Positions 49,986 through 58,937 of a stretch of DNA of 64,000 bases are shown in pieces (positions within the stretch are counted from its first letter, which is position 1; every line of letters starts with the position of its first letter). A model generated the notes under the pieces. The model did not search any database and was not told where the DNA came from. It saw nothing but the letters and a program-made list of their open reading frames with translations. The translations under genes were made by a program, and so were the position numbers. Source of the stretch: JADFRG01 sp048054495 (GTDB taxonomy: Bacteria > Chloroflexota > Anaerolineae > Anaerolineales > E44-bin32); NCBI GenBank assembly GCA_048054495.1, contig JBGMQN010000054.1, positions 1 through 64,000 on the forward strand. Direction: 5' to 3'.

Positions 49986-50994
49986 TGATCGCTTGGCGAG
50001 AGGGGGGTCAGACCCCCTCTCGCCTCTCGCTCAGGCGAGGGATATATCTATCCCCCTCCGACGCCTGCGCAACAAGCTGGAGGCCTATGGGTTCCTGGCT
50101 CCGGCCGCGGGGTTGGTCCTGTTATTCTTCATCATTCCCGTCATTATTCTCTTTATCCTCAGCCTATCCAACCTAAGTTCAGCGAATATCACCTCGCTCG
50201 AGTGGTGGCTCCCGGCGAATTGGAGCCTGGCAAACTATGCCAGGATCTTTGGCAACAGGTTCTTCACTAAAATCCTGGGGAACACAGCCTTCTATGTGGT
50301 AACCACGCTGATTCTGTTCAACTTCGGCAGCGCCCTCATAATTGCCCTGCTCACCAGTCTCATCGAGCGCCGCGCCGCTTTCGTCTTCCGCTTGCTCTGG
50401 TTATTGCCCCGCCTCACCCCTGCGGTCATCTATATTTTGATGTGGACCCGAATCGGCTCGCGGGCTCCCCACGGCATACTCAATCAACTACTTGTGCCTC
50501 TGGGGCTGGGGCCGGGAGGGGGCGATCTGATCCAAGCTTCGCCATGGGCCTTTGTCATCCTGGCCAATGGGATGATCGGCGCCTCCTTTGGCATGGTGAT
50601 CTTTAGCTCAGCTATTGAGGCCATCCCAAAGGACTACCTGAGAGCCTCCAAGGTAGACGGCGCCTCGACTCTGCAGACCATCCGCCACGTTACCTTGCCC
50701 ATGATCCGGTGGCCGATATTGTTCGTAATCACTTACCAGACCCTTTCACTGCTTACCTCGTTCGAGCAGATCCTGCTCCTCACCGACGGCGGACCGGGGC
50801 TGTTCACCACCGAGGTGTGGTCGCTGCAGGCCTATCATCGGGCCTTTTCCAGCGTCTCCGGCAATAATCTGTGGGGCTACGGATCCGCCTGGGCCGTGAT
50901 TCTGGTCATCATCGGCGTGGCTGCAGCCGTGATCTACATGCGAGTGTTTCGGTTCAGTGAGCTTGTGCAGGAACCCAAAATTGATGTGCTTTGA
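49978..50994 (+). CDS. Sugar ABC transporter permease (MalF/UgpA type)
   Basis: This 338-residue inner-membrane permease with six predicted helices starts near YGFLAPAAGLVLLFFIIPVI. The EAA loop is EAIPKDYLRASKVDGASTLQTI followed by RHVTLPMI. It starts at GTG 49978, overlapping the binding-protein stop by 8 nt. The first 30 residues are poorly conserved, and initiation further in is possible. It pairs with the next permease to form the channel. Confidence 0.9.
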   Translation: MDDDRLARGGSDPLSPLAQARDISIPLRRLRNKLEAYGFLAPAAGLVLLFFIIPVIILFILSLSNLSSANITSLEWWLPANWSLANYARIFGNRFFTKILGNTAFYVVTTLILFNFGSALIIALLTSLIERRAAFVFRLLWLLPRLTPAVIYILMWTRIGSRAPHGILNQLLVPLGLGPGGGDLIQASPWAFVILANGMIGASFGMVIFSSAIEAIPKDYLRASKVDGASTLQTIRHVTLPMIRWPILFVITYQTLSLLTSFEQILLLTDGGPGLFTTEVWSLQAYHRAFSSVSGNNLWGYGSAWAVILVIIGVAAAVIYMRVFRFSELVQEPKIDVL

Positions 50995-51015
50995 TCGACC
51001 TAGAGCGATGGAGAG

Positions 51016-51861
51016 ATGACCCTCAGGCAGAAAATAGGGGTGCTTGCGCCCTACGTGCTCTTGGTCATTTCGGTCGTGCCCATCTTTGTGGGTTTTCTCT
51101 GGTTGGTGATCAACTCGTTCGCGGTCCGCACGGAGGGGCTGGTGCCGGTAGGAGGTCTAACTCTGGAGAACTGGAGCTTTCTCCGGGAGCCTCCCTTCGG
51201 GCGCGGGTATCCGAGTATCTGGAAGGTAACCTTCAATACGTTTCTGATCGCCATGTTCATGACCTTCTTTGTGGTCCTGGTATCGTCGCTGGCTGGTTAC
51301 GCTCTTTCACGCTTGAGTTTTTCCGGACGCAAACCGTTTCTCTCGCTGACACTGATTCTCCATGCCTTCCCTGGTGTAACTCTGCTGATTGGCATCTTCT
51401 TCGTGTTGCGCGCTCTCAGTCTCTACAACAACCTTCTGGGCGTGGGCCTGGTCATGATTGGCTTCGAGCTGCCATTCGGTATCTGGCTCATGAAAGGCTT
51501 CTTCGACAATGTCTCCTGGGACATGGAACGGGCAGCCCTGATTGATGGTGCCTCCCGTCTGCGGGTCTGGTGGCAGATCATCCTGCCCACCATTAAGCCC
51601 GGCATCGCGGCGCTTGCCATTTTTGCTTTCATCTCCGGCTGGAATGCCTGGCTCATTCCCAAGACCTTTACCATCGGCGCCGGGCAACAGGCTACACTAT
51701 CGGTCTATTTGCAGAATTTTCAAGGCGACACGGTAATGGTCCAGTGGGGGGCGGTCACAGCGGTAGGGTTATTCCAGCTCATCCCGGTGGCCATATTCTT
51801 CGTCTTCACCCAGGATCTCTTACTGACCATCTACGCCGGAGGGGCGAAAGGGGGGACGTGA
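51016..51861 (+). CDS. Sugar ABC transporter permease (MalG/UgpE type)
   Basis: This 281-residue partner permease has six helices. It starts MTLRQKIGVLAPYVLLVISV; LAGYALSRLSFSGRK and the EAA loop MERAALIDGASRLRVWWQII followed by LPTIKPG are diagnostic. It begins 21 nt after the MalF-type gene in the same operon. The window continues with the ATPase. Confidence 0.92.
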   Translation: MTLRQKIGVLAPYVLLVISVVPIFVGFLWLVINSFAVRTEGLVPVGGLTLENWSFLREPPFGRGYPSIWKVTFNTFLIAMFMTFFVVLVSSLAGYALSRLSFSGRKPFLSLTLILHAFPGVTLLIGIFFVLRALSLYNNLLGVGLVMIGFELPFGIWLMKGFFDNVSWDMERAALIDGASRLRVWWQIILPTIKPGIAALAIFAFISGWNAWLIPKTFTIGAGQQATLSVYLQNFQGDTVMVQWGAVTAVGLFQLIPVAIFFVFTQDLLLTIYAGGAKGGT

Positions 51862-51931
51862 TTCCTATTCCGCATCGCGTGTATTGTAGACTTTGGGCAA
51901 TGCGAAATATGGTGCATCTAATGGCCGGACG

Positions 51932-53005
51932 ATGAAAGTTGAACTTATAAACCTTACCAAACATTGGGGGAAAGTCGTGGGCGCCGACAGCATCAGTCTA
52001 GAAATCGGCGACGGTGAGTTCGTGGCCTTCCTTGGACCGTCAGGCTGTGGGAAGACGACGACGCTGCTGATGGTGGCTGGCATATACAAGCCGACCGAGG
52101 GCACGATCCATTTCGACGACCAGGTTGTCAACCTCCTACCGCCCAAAGATCGCAACATTGGGATGGTTTTCCAGAGCTACGCGCTTTACCCTCACATGAA
52201 CGTCTATCAGAATATCAGCTATCCGCTGAGGCTGCAGAAGAGGCCGAAGGCGGAGATGAAGGAACGGGCGCAGAAGGTGGCCGACATGATGGGTATCGGC
52301 AACCTCATGGAGCGTAAGCCGGCCAATCTCTCCGGCGGCCAGCAGCAGCGGGTGGCGTTGGGGCGTTCCCTGATTAAGGAACCTCAATTGCTTTTGTTTG
52401 ACGAGCCGCTTTCTAATTTGGACGCCCGCCTGCGCCTGTCAATGCGCGGCGAAATCAAACGTCTGCAAATGGATTTAGGGATCACCTCCATTTACGTTAC
52501 CCACGACCAGGTGGAGGCGATGACGATGGCCGACCGAATTGCGGTCATGAAGGACGGCAAGCTTCAAGCCTATGCCGTACCCAATGAAATATATGATCAG
52601 CCGCGAACGCGGTTTGTCGCCGGTTTTGTAGGCAATCCACCCATGAACTTCCTGGAGGTAGAGGTCACTCGCGAAGATGGTGACTATCATGCTCGGGCCG
52701 AAGGGCTCGACCTTGTCGTGCCGACCGAACGCGGCGAGAAGGCTGCAATCAACGGCAAGGTCATTATGGGCATCCGCCCCGAGAATGTGAGCATCGCCGA
52801 GGGCGGCATCCATGGTGAAGTTTTCACGGTCGAGCCCCTGGGCCGGGATGATCTGGTGGATGCCCGCATCGGAGACTTGGCCATCCGTGCGCTGGCCGAC
52901 CCGGCACACGGCACGAGAATGGGTGAACATGCCTCGTTGAAATTTGACACCGAAAAGGTGCAGTTCTTCGACCCGGAGACCGAGCGGTCGTTGCTTTGGA
53001 ACTAA
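51932..53005 (+). CDS. Sugar ABC transporter ATPase (MsmX/UgpC type)
   Basis: This 357-residue ATPase would energise the preceding permeases. Walker A is GPSGCGKTTTL, Q-loop MVFQSYALYPHM, signature LSGGQQQRVALGRSL, Walker B LLLFDEPLSNLD and switch YVTHDQVEA. A C-terminal TOBE domain (about 240-357; VIMGIRPENVSI) is typical of MalK/UgpC. ATG 51932 starts right at MKVELINLTKHWG; the 13 extra codons upstream are not conserved. The full-length family is about 360. Confidence 0.94.
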   Translation: MKVELINLTKHWGKVVGADSISLEIGDGEFVAFLGPSGCGKTTTLLMVAGIYKPTEGTIHFDDQVVNLLPPKDRNIGMVFQSYALYPHMNVYQNISYPLRLQKRPKAEMKERAQKVADMMGIGNLMERKPANLSGGQQQRVALGRSLIKEPQLLLFDEPLSNLDARLRLSMRGEIKRLQMDLGITSIYVTHDQVEAMTMADRIAVMKDGKLQAYAVPNEIYDQPRTRFVAGFVGNPPMNFLEVEVTREDGDYHARAEGLDLVVPTERGEKAAINGKVIMGIRPENVSIAEGGIHGEVFTVEPLGRDDLVDARIGDLAIRALADPAHGTRMGEHASLKFDTEKVQFFDPETERSLLWN

Positions 53006-53480
53006 TCAAACCTGTGTGAAGATCCCTCCGGCCCCGTTTACATCCTCGCATCGATTCTTGTCTCCTCATCCGGCTGTGGCAGATCCCTATCTGGGGGCGT
53101 CCCGCGCTCGGAGGCCCTGACGAAATCGCCTTGCACGTTATCGGCCCGGAGAGGCCCGTCGGACGCAGCTTGGCCGGCCGCGCCAATCGGAAAGAATCCG
53201 TGTAAGGAACAGCTTGTTGGGGTGCTCTAGACGACTGAGAAGGTAGTACCGGCGCAGGCCAGTTGCTGGCGGAATGGGATAACCTGCCTATGGATCGCAC
53301 CACCGTCGCGTCTGCTATTTTGAATTCAGGTCCGGAGAAGTCCAAGGGCTTGACCCAATGGATAGCCTGCGATATCATCCCGCCGTTGAAAGCGAGTGCT
53401 CTCTGGAGCCCGAACGGCTTGGAGACGGAAGAGAATGTTTCTATTGTGCCCGCAAGGAACTCTTCTGAGAGCCTCCGCTC
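53006..53480. other. Intergenic region
   Basis: These 475 nt after the ATPase hold no convincing gene. Short frames exist but lack codon character or ribosome-binding sites, and no clear terminator is seen. Confidence 0.4.
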
Positions 53481-53765
53481 ATGCTCACAGCCGACGATCC
53501 ACTTCTGACTTCCCCGCCGGTCGCTGAAGTTGCAAGCCCTGAACATGAGCTAGCGGTCCATTACGCACCCTTCCTCAAATTCGACCAAAGTGAACCCTTC
53601 CTTCCGCTAATAGCCGGCTACACGGTTATCCGTCAAAGCGGGCCTTCCCCCTCATTCCCAAGAACGTTAGAAGTTGGGCCTGGTGAGCAAGTGGTGGAAT
53701 ACGCCATTTGGTGGGACTGGGATATTCGCACGCTACGGATCCGCTCTGAGCTACTGGTTCCGTGA
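53481..53765 (+). CDS. Hypothetical protein, possibly truncated
   Basis: This 94-residue frame starts at ATG 53481. It contains a plausible folded segment (HELAVHYAPFLKFDQSEPFL, then SFPRTLEVGPGEQVVEYAIW and WDWDI) that looks like the start of a larger outer-surface domain. After the TGA at 53763 the same frame stays open for 38 codons and ends at a TGA overlapping the next gene's ATG (TGATG). The gene may therefore be a longer one broken by a nonsense change or error. I do not recognise the family with confidence. Confidence 0.4.
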   Translation: MLTADDPLLTSPPVAEVASPEHELAVHYAPFLKFDQSEPFLPLIAGYTVIRQSGPSPSFPRTLEVGPGEQVVEYAIWWDWDIRTLRIRSELLVP

Positions 53766-53881
53766 CCCAAGCTGCTTAGGTGGATCCCGGAGCGCGTATC
53801 TTATCGGGTGGAGGGGTTACAAGATAAGGTGAGACTAGACCCGGCCCCGTCTGAGCTGCTCGAATGTGAGAAGGTGCCCTG

Positions 53882-55384
53882 ATGGCGACTTCCTGGATGC
53901 AGTCCCTCTCGACTTGTTACGGGAAAACTCAAACCGAATTCCCCGGTGAGAAGCTGCTCCTGCTCACGGATGTCGATGGGGCCATCATCGATATGCGGTA
54001 TCTGATTCTCCAGCTGCTTTGGGCCTATGACCGAGAGCATTCAACAAGCTACTTTGAAAGGCTTAGGCTCGAAGACATTGATGTGCATGAGAACGATGTA
54101 GAGCTGTTGTTGGAGGAGCAGAAGCTATCAAAGCGGGCTCGGAAGAAGATACTGGCCTGGTACCATGAGAATCGCTGGAGTCCCGAAGCCATCCAAGGAA
54201 TGCAGAGACCGTTTGAGGGTGTGTTCGAAATGGTCCGTTGGTTCCAGCTCCAGCCCAACACTTACGTTGGCTTGGTGACCGGGCGGCCAGAAGCGCTGCG
54301 CGGGGACACGCTGCGATCACTCAATAAGATCGGGAAGCCCTATCGAGTACATTTTGACGACGATCTGCTCTTTATGAACAAGGGTGAGTGGGAGGACGGA
54401 GTCCCGGAGGTCAAGGTGGCTGGCCTCAGACACTTCCAGGAGCAGGGTTATCATGTTTTTGCATTCATTGACAACGAACCAGACAATCTCAAGGCCCTGG
54501 CCAAAGCCGATCCAGACAGCGGGATGCTGCTGCTGCACGCGAGCACGATCTACCAGTCAAGGCGTGTCCCTCGAGGGACGGTTCGCGGCAAGCACTACCG
54601 CCTGGCAGAGCTGATCCCGCACGAGAACGCGCTGCCGTCGCATGTGCAGCTTGCCTGGCACGGCGTGAATGACGACCCTAATATGCGGCAGTTCCTCTCC
54701 TCGGATGTGCGCTGGGCGGAAGTCGATGTGCAGCGGGACCCGGAGGGCGTCGAGGTCATCCTGCGGCACGATTCTTTTGCCAATGCCCCAATGCTTGCGG
54801 ATGAACGATGGCCCACGCTTAAGTCGGCCCTCAAGAAGATCAAGAAACACGGTCGGGCAATCAAGTTAGATCTGAAGGCGGGTGACCTTATCTTGGATAT
54901 GGCCCTCGAGCTGGTTGAGAAGCTTAAGTTTCGTGATGAGGATCTATGGTTCAATGCCAATGTCGAGGACCTCAAAGAGCAGGGGTTCCGGCGCCTGTCG
55001 ACCGCGCACCCGAAGTCGATTCTTCAGGCCCCAATCGATTTCTTACGACCGCTCATGCTGGCCACGCCAGAGCGAGCTCACGAGACTCTGGAGATGCTGG
55101 TTGGCTGGGGCATCAACCGGTTTTCTATAAGTTGGGAGAAACCCGACCTGCGGGAGCTCTTCGAGCAGATGGATCGGTGGGGCTACGATGTGAACATTTA
55201 TAATGTTCCGGATTTGGAAGCCTTCCTTCAGGCGGTATTGTTATTACCCCGCTCGGTGACCTCCGACTTTAACTTTCCCCAATGGCAGTACTACGGCCGC
55301 GGATCGGGCCAGGATCTCGATTATGTGACCTATCAGATTCGGCGCGCGAAGAAACGCATCAATCGAGTCCGGACCGACGACTAA
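53882..55384 (+). CDS. HAD-like domain fused to a menorin (FAM151)/GDPD-like barrel
   Basis: This 500-residue protein appears to have two parts. Residues about 20-235 resemble a HAD fold: LLLLTDVDGAIIDM (DxDG), LVTGRPEALRGDTL (motif II-like Thr), EVKVAGLRHFQEQ, and VFAFIDNEPDN (motif IV-like acid). Residues about 258-490 resemble the FAM151/menorin TIM-barrel related to glycerophosphodiesterases: QLAWHGVNDDP, WAEVDVQRDPEGVEVILRHD, AIKLDLKAGD, LWFNANVE, STAHPKSILQAPIDFL. No signal peptide is present. The reaction is unknown; a phosphoester substrate linked to the inositol locus (for example an inositol phosphodiester) is a guess. ATG is in a TGATG overlap. Confidence 0.6.
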   Translation: MATSWMQSLSTCYGKTQTEFPGEKLLLLTDVDGAIIDMRYLILQLLWAYDREHSTSYFERLRLEDIDVHENDVELLLEEQKLSKRARKKILAWYHENRWSPEAIQGMQRPFEGVFEMVRWFQLQPNTYVGLVTGRPEALRGDTLRSLNKIGKPYRVHFDDDLLFMNKGEWEDGVPEVKVAGLRHFQEQGYHVFAFIDNEPDNLKALAKADPDSGMLLLHASTIYQSRRVPRGTVRGKHYRLAELIPHENALPSHVQLAWHGVNDDPNMRQFLSSDVRWAEVDVQRDPEGVEVILRHDSFANAPMLADERWPTLKSALKKIKKHGRAIKLDLKAGDLILDMALELVEKLKFRDEDLWFNANVEDLKEQGFRRLSTAHPKSILQAPIDFLRPLMLATPERAHETLEMLVGWGINRFSISWEKPDLRELFEQMDRWGYDVNIYNVPDLEAFLQAVLLLPRSVTSDFNFPQWQYYGRGSGQDLDYVTYQIRRAKKRINRVRTDD

Positions 55385-55496
55385 GACAGCCTTCCGTATC
55401 TGTGTCTTTCCATGGTTTCGGATCCCTGACATTCATCCAGGTGGGTGATAATAGAGAGGGCCCGCTCGAAGAGCGGCCGTTCCCGGAGGTAGTTTG

Positions 55497-56966
55497 ATGG
55501 AGAAGATACGGAACTACGTGGATGGGGTTTGGCAGACTTCCTCTGCGAAGGAGCACGTGGACGTCACAAATCCGGCCACAGGGGAAACACTCGGCCAGGT
55601 TCCGCTTTCTACGCCCGCCGAGGTCGACCAGGCTGCGCAGGCCGCGGTAAGCGCCTTTGCGGATTGGCGTCGAACTCCAGCCGTAGATCGGGTCCAATAT
55701 CTATTCAAACTCAAGTATCTGCTAGACAAGAACTTCGAGGAGCTGTCACGCACGATCACCCTTGAGAATGGCAAGACGCTCGGCGAATCCAGGGGCGAGA
55801 TGCGCAGGGCGATCGAAAACGTGGAGGTGGCCTGTGGCATTCCAATCCTGATGCAGGGCTACAACTCGGAGGACATTGCGCGCGGCATCGACGAAATCAT
55901 GATCCGTCAACCCATTGGCGTGGCCGCCGCGATCTGCCCATTCAACTTCCCGGGAATGATCCCATTCTGGTTCATGCCCTACGCCCTGGCCTGTGGAAAC
56001 ACCTATGTCGTGAAGCCTTCTGAGAAGGTTCCGCTGACCATGGTCAAGGTCTTTGAACTCCTTGAGGAGGTGGGCTTTCCCAAGGGGGTTGTGAACATGG
56101 TCAACGGGTCCAAAGACACGGTGGAGGCGATATTAGACCATCCGACGATCCGGGCCATCAGTTTTGTGGGTTCCACACCGGTTGCCAAGCATGTATATGC
56201 TCAGGCAGCTGCGAATGGGAAGCGAGCTCAAGTCCAAGGCGGGGCAAAAAATCCGATCATCGTGCTGGCCGACGCCGACATGGAGATGTCGACTCGAATC
56301 GTGGCCGACAGCGCCTTCGGCAATGCTGGCCAGCGCTGCCTCGCTGCATCTCTAGCTGTCACCGTGGGCCAGGCCAGCGACAGCTTCACCGAAGCCATCG
56401 CCGAGGCGGCCAGCCAGCGGGTGGTTGGCTCTGGCCTGGACGAGGGGGTCGACATGGGCCCGGTGATCACGCCGGAGAGCAAGGCGCGCATTCAGAGCCT
56501 GATCCAGGACGGCGAATCCGAAGGTGCCAAGATCCTGGTCGACGGCCGGGATCCAAAGATCGATGGCTACGAGAACGGCAACTTCATCGGGCCCACTGTT
56601 CTGGAAGGGGTGCCCGGGGGCGGCGAGATCTTCAAGACCGAGATCTTCGGCCCTGTCCTTGGACTGATGCACGTCGATACGATCGAAGACGCTATTGAAC
56701 TGGTAAATACCGGTGATTACGGCAACATGGCCAGTTTGTTCACCAGCAGCGGCGCGGCCGCACGCAAGTTTCGGTACGAAGCCGAAGCAGGCAACATCGG
56801 GATCAACATCGGCGTGGCGGCTCCCATGGCGTTCTTCCCATTCAGTGGATGGCGAGATAGTTTCTTCGGGGTGCTCCATGGCCAAGGGCGAGACGCTGTG
56901 GAGTTCTTTACTCAGGAGAAGGTCGTCATCGAGCGCTGGCCCAAGGATTGGAGTCGCAAGTTCTAG
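55497..56966 (+). CDS. mmsA: Methylmalonate-semialdehyde dehydrogenase (IolA/MmsA)
   Basis: This 489-residue CoA-acylating aldehyde dehydrogenase would convert malonate semialdehyde, the end product of inositol breakdown, to acetyl-CoA and CO2. The opening IRNYVDGVWQTSSAKEHVDV is typical of MmsA. ICPFNFPGMIPFWFMPYALA and the catalytic Cys in FGNAGQRCLAAS are family hallmarks, and the C-terminal FSGWRDSFFGVLHGQGRDA completes it. ATG 55497 has GGAGG about 8 nt upstream; a TTG one codon before is less likely. It links iolBCD with the genes that follow. Confidence 0.94.
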   Translation: MEKIRNYVDGVWQTSSAKEHVDVTNPATGETLGQVPLSTPAEVDQAAQAAVSAFADWRRTPAVDRVQYLFKLKYLLDKNFEELSRTITLENGKTLGESRGEMRRAIENVEVACGIPILMQGYNSEDIARGIDEIMIRQPIGVAAAICPFNFPGMIPFWFMPYALACGNTYVVKPSEKVPLTMVKVFELLEEVGFPKGVVNMVNGSKDTVEAILDHPTIRAISFVGSTPVAKHVYAQAAANGKRAQVQGGAKNPIIVLADADMEMSTRIVADSAFGNAGQRCLAASLAVTVGQASDSFTEAIAEAASQRVVGSGLDEGVDMGPVITPESKARIQSLIQDGESEGAKILVDGRDPKIDGYENGNFIGPTVLEGVPGGGEIFKTEIFGPVLGLMHVDTIEDAIELVNTGDYGNMASLFTSSGAAARKFRYEAEAGNIGINIGVAAPMAFFPFSGWRDSFFGVLHGQGRDAVEFFTQEKVVIERWPKDWSRKF

Positions 56967-56979
56967 TCTAGCCTTCCCG

Positions 56980-57876
56980 ATGCGAATCGCGAATGCGCCG
57001 GTTTCTTGGGGAGCCATAGAGTTTGAGAATGATCGCGGCGGGCTGGAGTATGAGAGGGTCCTAGACGAGATCCAAGAAACGGGCTATGAAGGAACCGAGT
57101 TAGGAGATTGGGGGTTTCTGCCGACCGAGCCTGAACTCCTCGCAGACGAACTTACGGCCCGGGAGCTCTCGCTGGTCGGGGCCTTCGTTCAAGCCCCGCT
57201 GTGGGATCCGGCCTCCCACGACGACGGCCTCGCGAGGGCGCTGAGAGCAGCACATTTGCTGGCTGCCGTCGAAGGGGACCAACCGCTCATCATCCTTTCT
57301 GATGACAACGCCACGGTCGCAGTCCGAACCCAGAACGCGGGACGGATCCGCCCTGAGCACGGCCTGCAACAACACCAGTGGGATGACCTCGTTGGAGGGG
57401 CCAATCTCATCGCGCGGTCCGTGTTGGATGAAACCGGTCTGCGGACCACGTTCCACCACCATGGCGGCGGCTACGTGGAGACGCCGTCAGAAGTCGGAGA
57501 ACTGCTTAGCCGTTCCGATCCGGACCTGCTGGGTTTATGCTTAGATACTGGCCACTTCATGTTCGGTGGTGGGGACCCGGCCGAGGCCATCCGAACCTTT
57601 GGCGACCGAATCTGGCATGTTCACTTCAAGGACTTCGATCCAGCCGTAGCGGCCCGCTCCGAACAAGAAGATTGGGACTACTTAGAGACCGTCCGGAGGG
57701 GGGTTTTCAGCGAACTGGGAATGGGTGGGGTCGACTTTTCAGCAGCGTTGAATGCCTTGCGAGCTACAGGCTACGATGGCTGGATTGTGGTGGAGCAGGA
57801 TCTCTTCCCGGGCACCGGCACGCCCAAAGAATCTGCTACCAGAAATCGGGACTATCTTCGCCGGCTCGGAATCTAG
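56980..57876 (+). CDS. iolE: Sugar phosphate isomerase/epimerase-like barrel, probable inosose dehydratase
   Basis: This 298-residue xylose-isomerase-like TIM barrel would dehydrate scyllo-inosose to the dione used by IolD. It starts MRIANAPVSWGAIEF, close to the IolE opening. Metal ligands are visible in TTFHHHGGGYVETP, LGLCLDTGHF, IWHVHFKDFDP and GWIVVEQDLF. ATG 56980 comes 13 nt after the mmsA stop, where the barrel begins; a longer frame overlapping mmsA is not credible. IolE versus IolH/IolI isomerases cannot be fully separated, but the position before iolG supports IolE. Confidence 0.82.
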   Translation: MRIANAPVSWGAIEFENDRGGLEYERVLDEIQETGYEGTELGDWGFLPTEPELLADELTARELSLVGAFVQAPLWDPASHDDGLARALRAAHLLAAVEGDQPLIILSDDNATVAVRTQNAGRIRPEHGLQQHQWDDLVGGANLIARSVLDETGLRTTFHHHGGGYVETPSEVGELLSRSDPDLLGLCLDTGHFMFGGGDPAEAIRTFGDRIWHVHFKDFDPAVAARSEQEDWDYLETVRRGVFSELGMGGVDFSAALNALRATGYDGWIVVEQDLFPGTGTPKESATRNRDYLRRLGI

Positions 57877-57923
57877 TTCATAAAAGATAGCCAGTCCACA
57901 AGCGCACATAATGGAGGAATAAC

Positions 57924-58937
57924 TTGACACTCAACATCGGTCTGATCGGGGCAGGCAGGATCGGTCGTCTCCACGCCGAGAATTTGGCGAATCGGATCCC
58001 AAACGCTCGGTTAGCGGCCGTCGCCGACATCGATCTTGAAGCAGCAGAATCCTTGGCCGCTGATTTGAATGTAGAGACGGCGGTTGAGCATTATGCCCAA
58101 TTGCTCGAGCACGCAGATCTTCAGGCGGTCGCGATCTGCTCTGCGACCGATACACATGCGCAGATCATCACGGAGGCCGCCGTCGCGGGCAAGCACATCT
58201 TCTGCGAGAAACCGCTGGACTTCGAGCTGAGTCGTATCGATGATGCACTGGAAGCCGTCGAGGCCGCGGGAGTCAAGCTCCAAGTGGGCTTTAACCGTCG
58301 CTTCGACCCGAACTTCCGAAAAGTGCGCGAGATGGCTACCGAGGGCAAGATCGGCGAGCCCCAGATTCTCCGGATCACGAGTCGAGACCCCGAACCGCCT
58401 CCGCTAGAGTACGTCAAGGCATCAGGTGGCATCTTCCTGGACATGACCATTCACGACTTTGACATGGCGCGCTACATCACGGGAAGCGAAGTAGAGGAGA
58501 TCTACGTGATCGGCGCAGTCATGATCGATCCCAAGATTGGGGAAGTCGGAGATCTGGATACCGCGATCATCACGCTGCGCTTCGAAAACGGCGTGATCGG
58601 CACGATCGACAATAGCCGCAAAGCGGTCTATGGATACGACCAGCGCGTGGAGCTCTTTGGCTCGGAGGGAATGATTTCCACAGAGAATGAAACTCCAGAC
58701 CGGCACTCCTATAGCAATGCGGATGGAGTTCAAAAGCCGCTGCCGCTCTATTTCTTCCTCGAGCGCTACACCGAATCGTACTTGCGGGAGATGCGCTCCT
58801 TTGTGGACAGCGTTCAAAACGACACTCTCCCTGAAGTGACCGGCGCGGATGGTCGCGCACCGGTCGTGATAGGCTTGGCCGCCCGAAAGTCTTATGAGGA
58901 GAATCGGCCGGTCGCCATCAAAGAAATTACGCCGTGA
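57924..58937 (+). CDS. iolG: myo-Inositol 2-dehydrogenase
   Basis: This 337-residue Gfo/Idh/MocA oxidoreductase would oxidise myo-inositol to scyllo-inosose. The Rossmann loop is NIGLIGAGRIGRLHAENLAN, the EKP motif is HIFCEKPLDFELS, and GIFLDMTIHDFDMARYI carries the substrate-site D-x-x-x-H-D pattern of IolG. It starts at TTG 57924 with GGAGGA seven bases before. Its stop overlaps the next gene's GTG (GTGA). Confidence 0.93.
   Translation: MTLNIGLIGAGRIGRLHAENLANRIPNARLAAVADIDLEAAESLAADLNVETAVEHYAQLLEHADLQAVAICSATDTHAQIITEAAVAGKHIFCEKPLDFELSRIDDALEAVEAAGVKLQVGFNRRFDPNFRKVREMATEGKIGEPQILRITSRDPEPPPLEYVKASGGIFLDMTIHDFDMARYITGSEVEEIYVIGAVMIDPKIGEVGDLDTAIITLRFENGVIGTIDNSRKAVYGYDQRVELFGSEGMISTENETPDRHSYSNADGVQKPLPLYFFLERYTESYLREMRSFVDSVQNDTLPEVTGADGRAPVVIGLAARKSYEENRPVAIKEITP

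Noticed and set aside
53763..53765. A second possible selenocysteine TGA
   Set aside because: The codon does not replace a recognisable conserved Cys, no hairpin with the right spacing was seen and the downstream extension has no family support.
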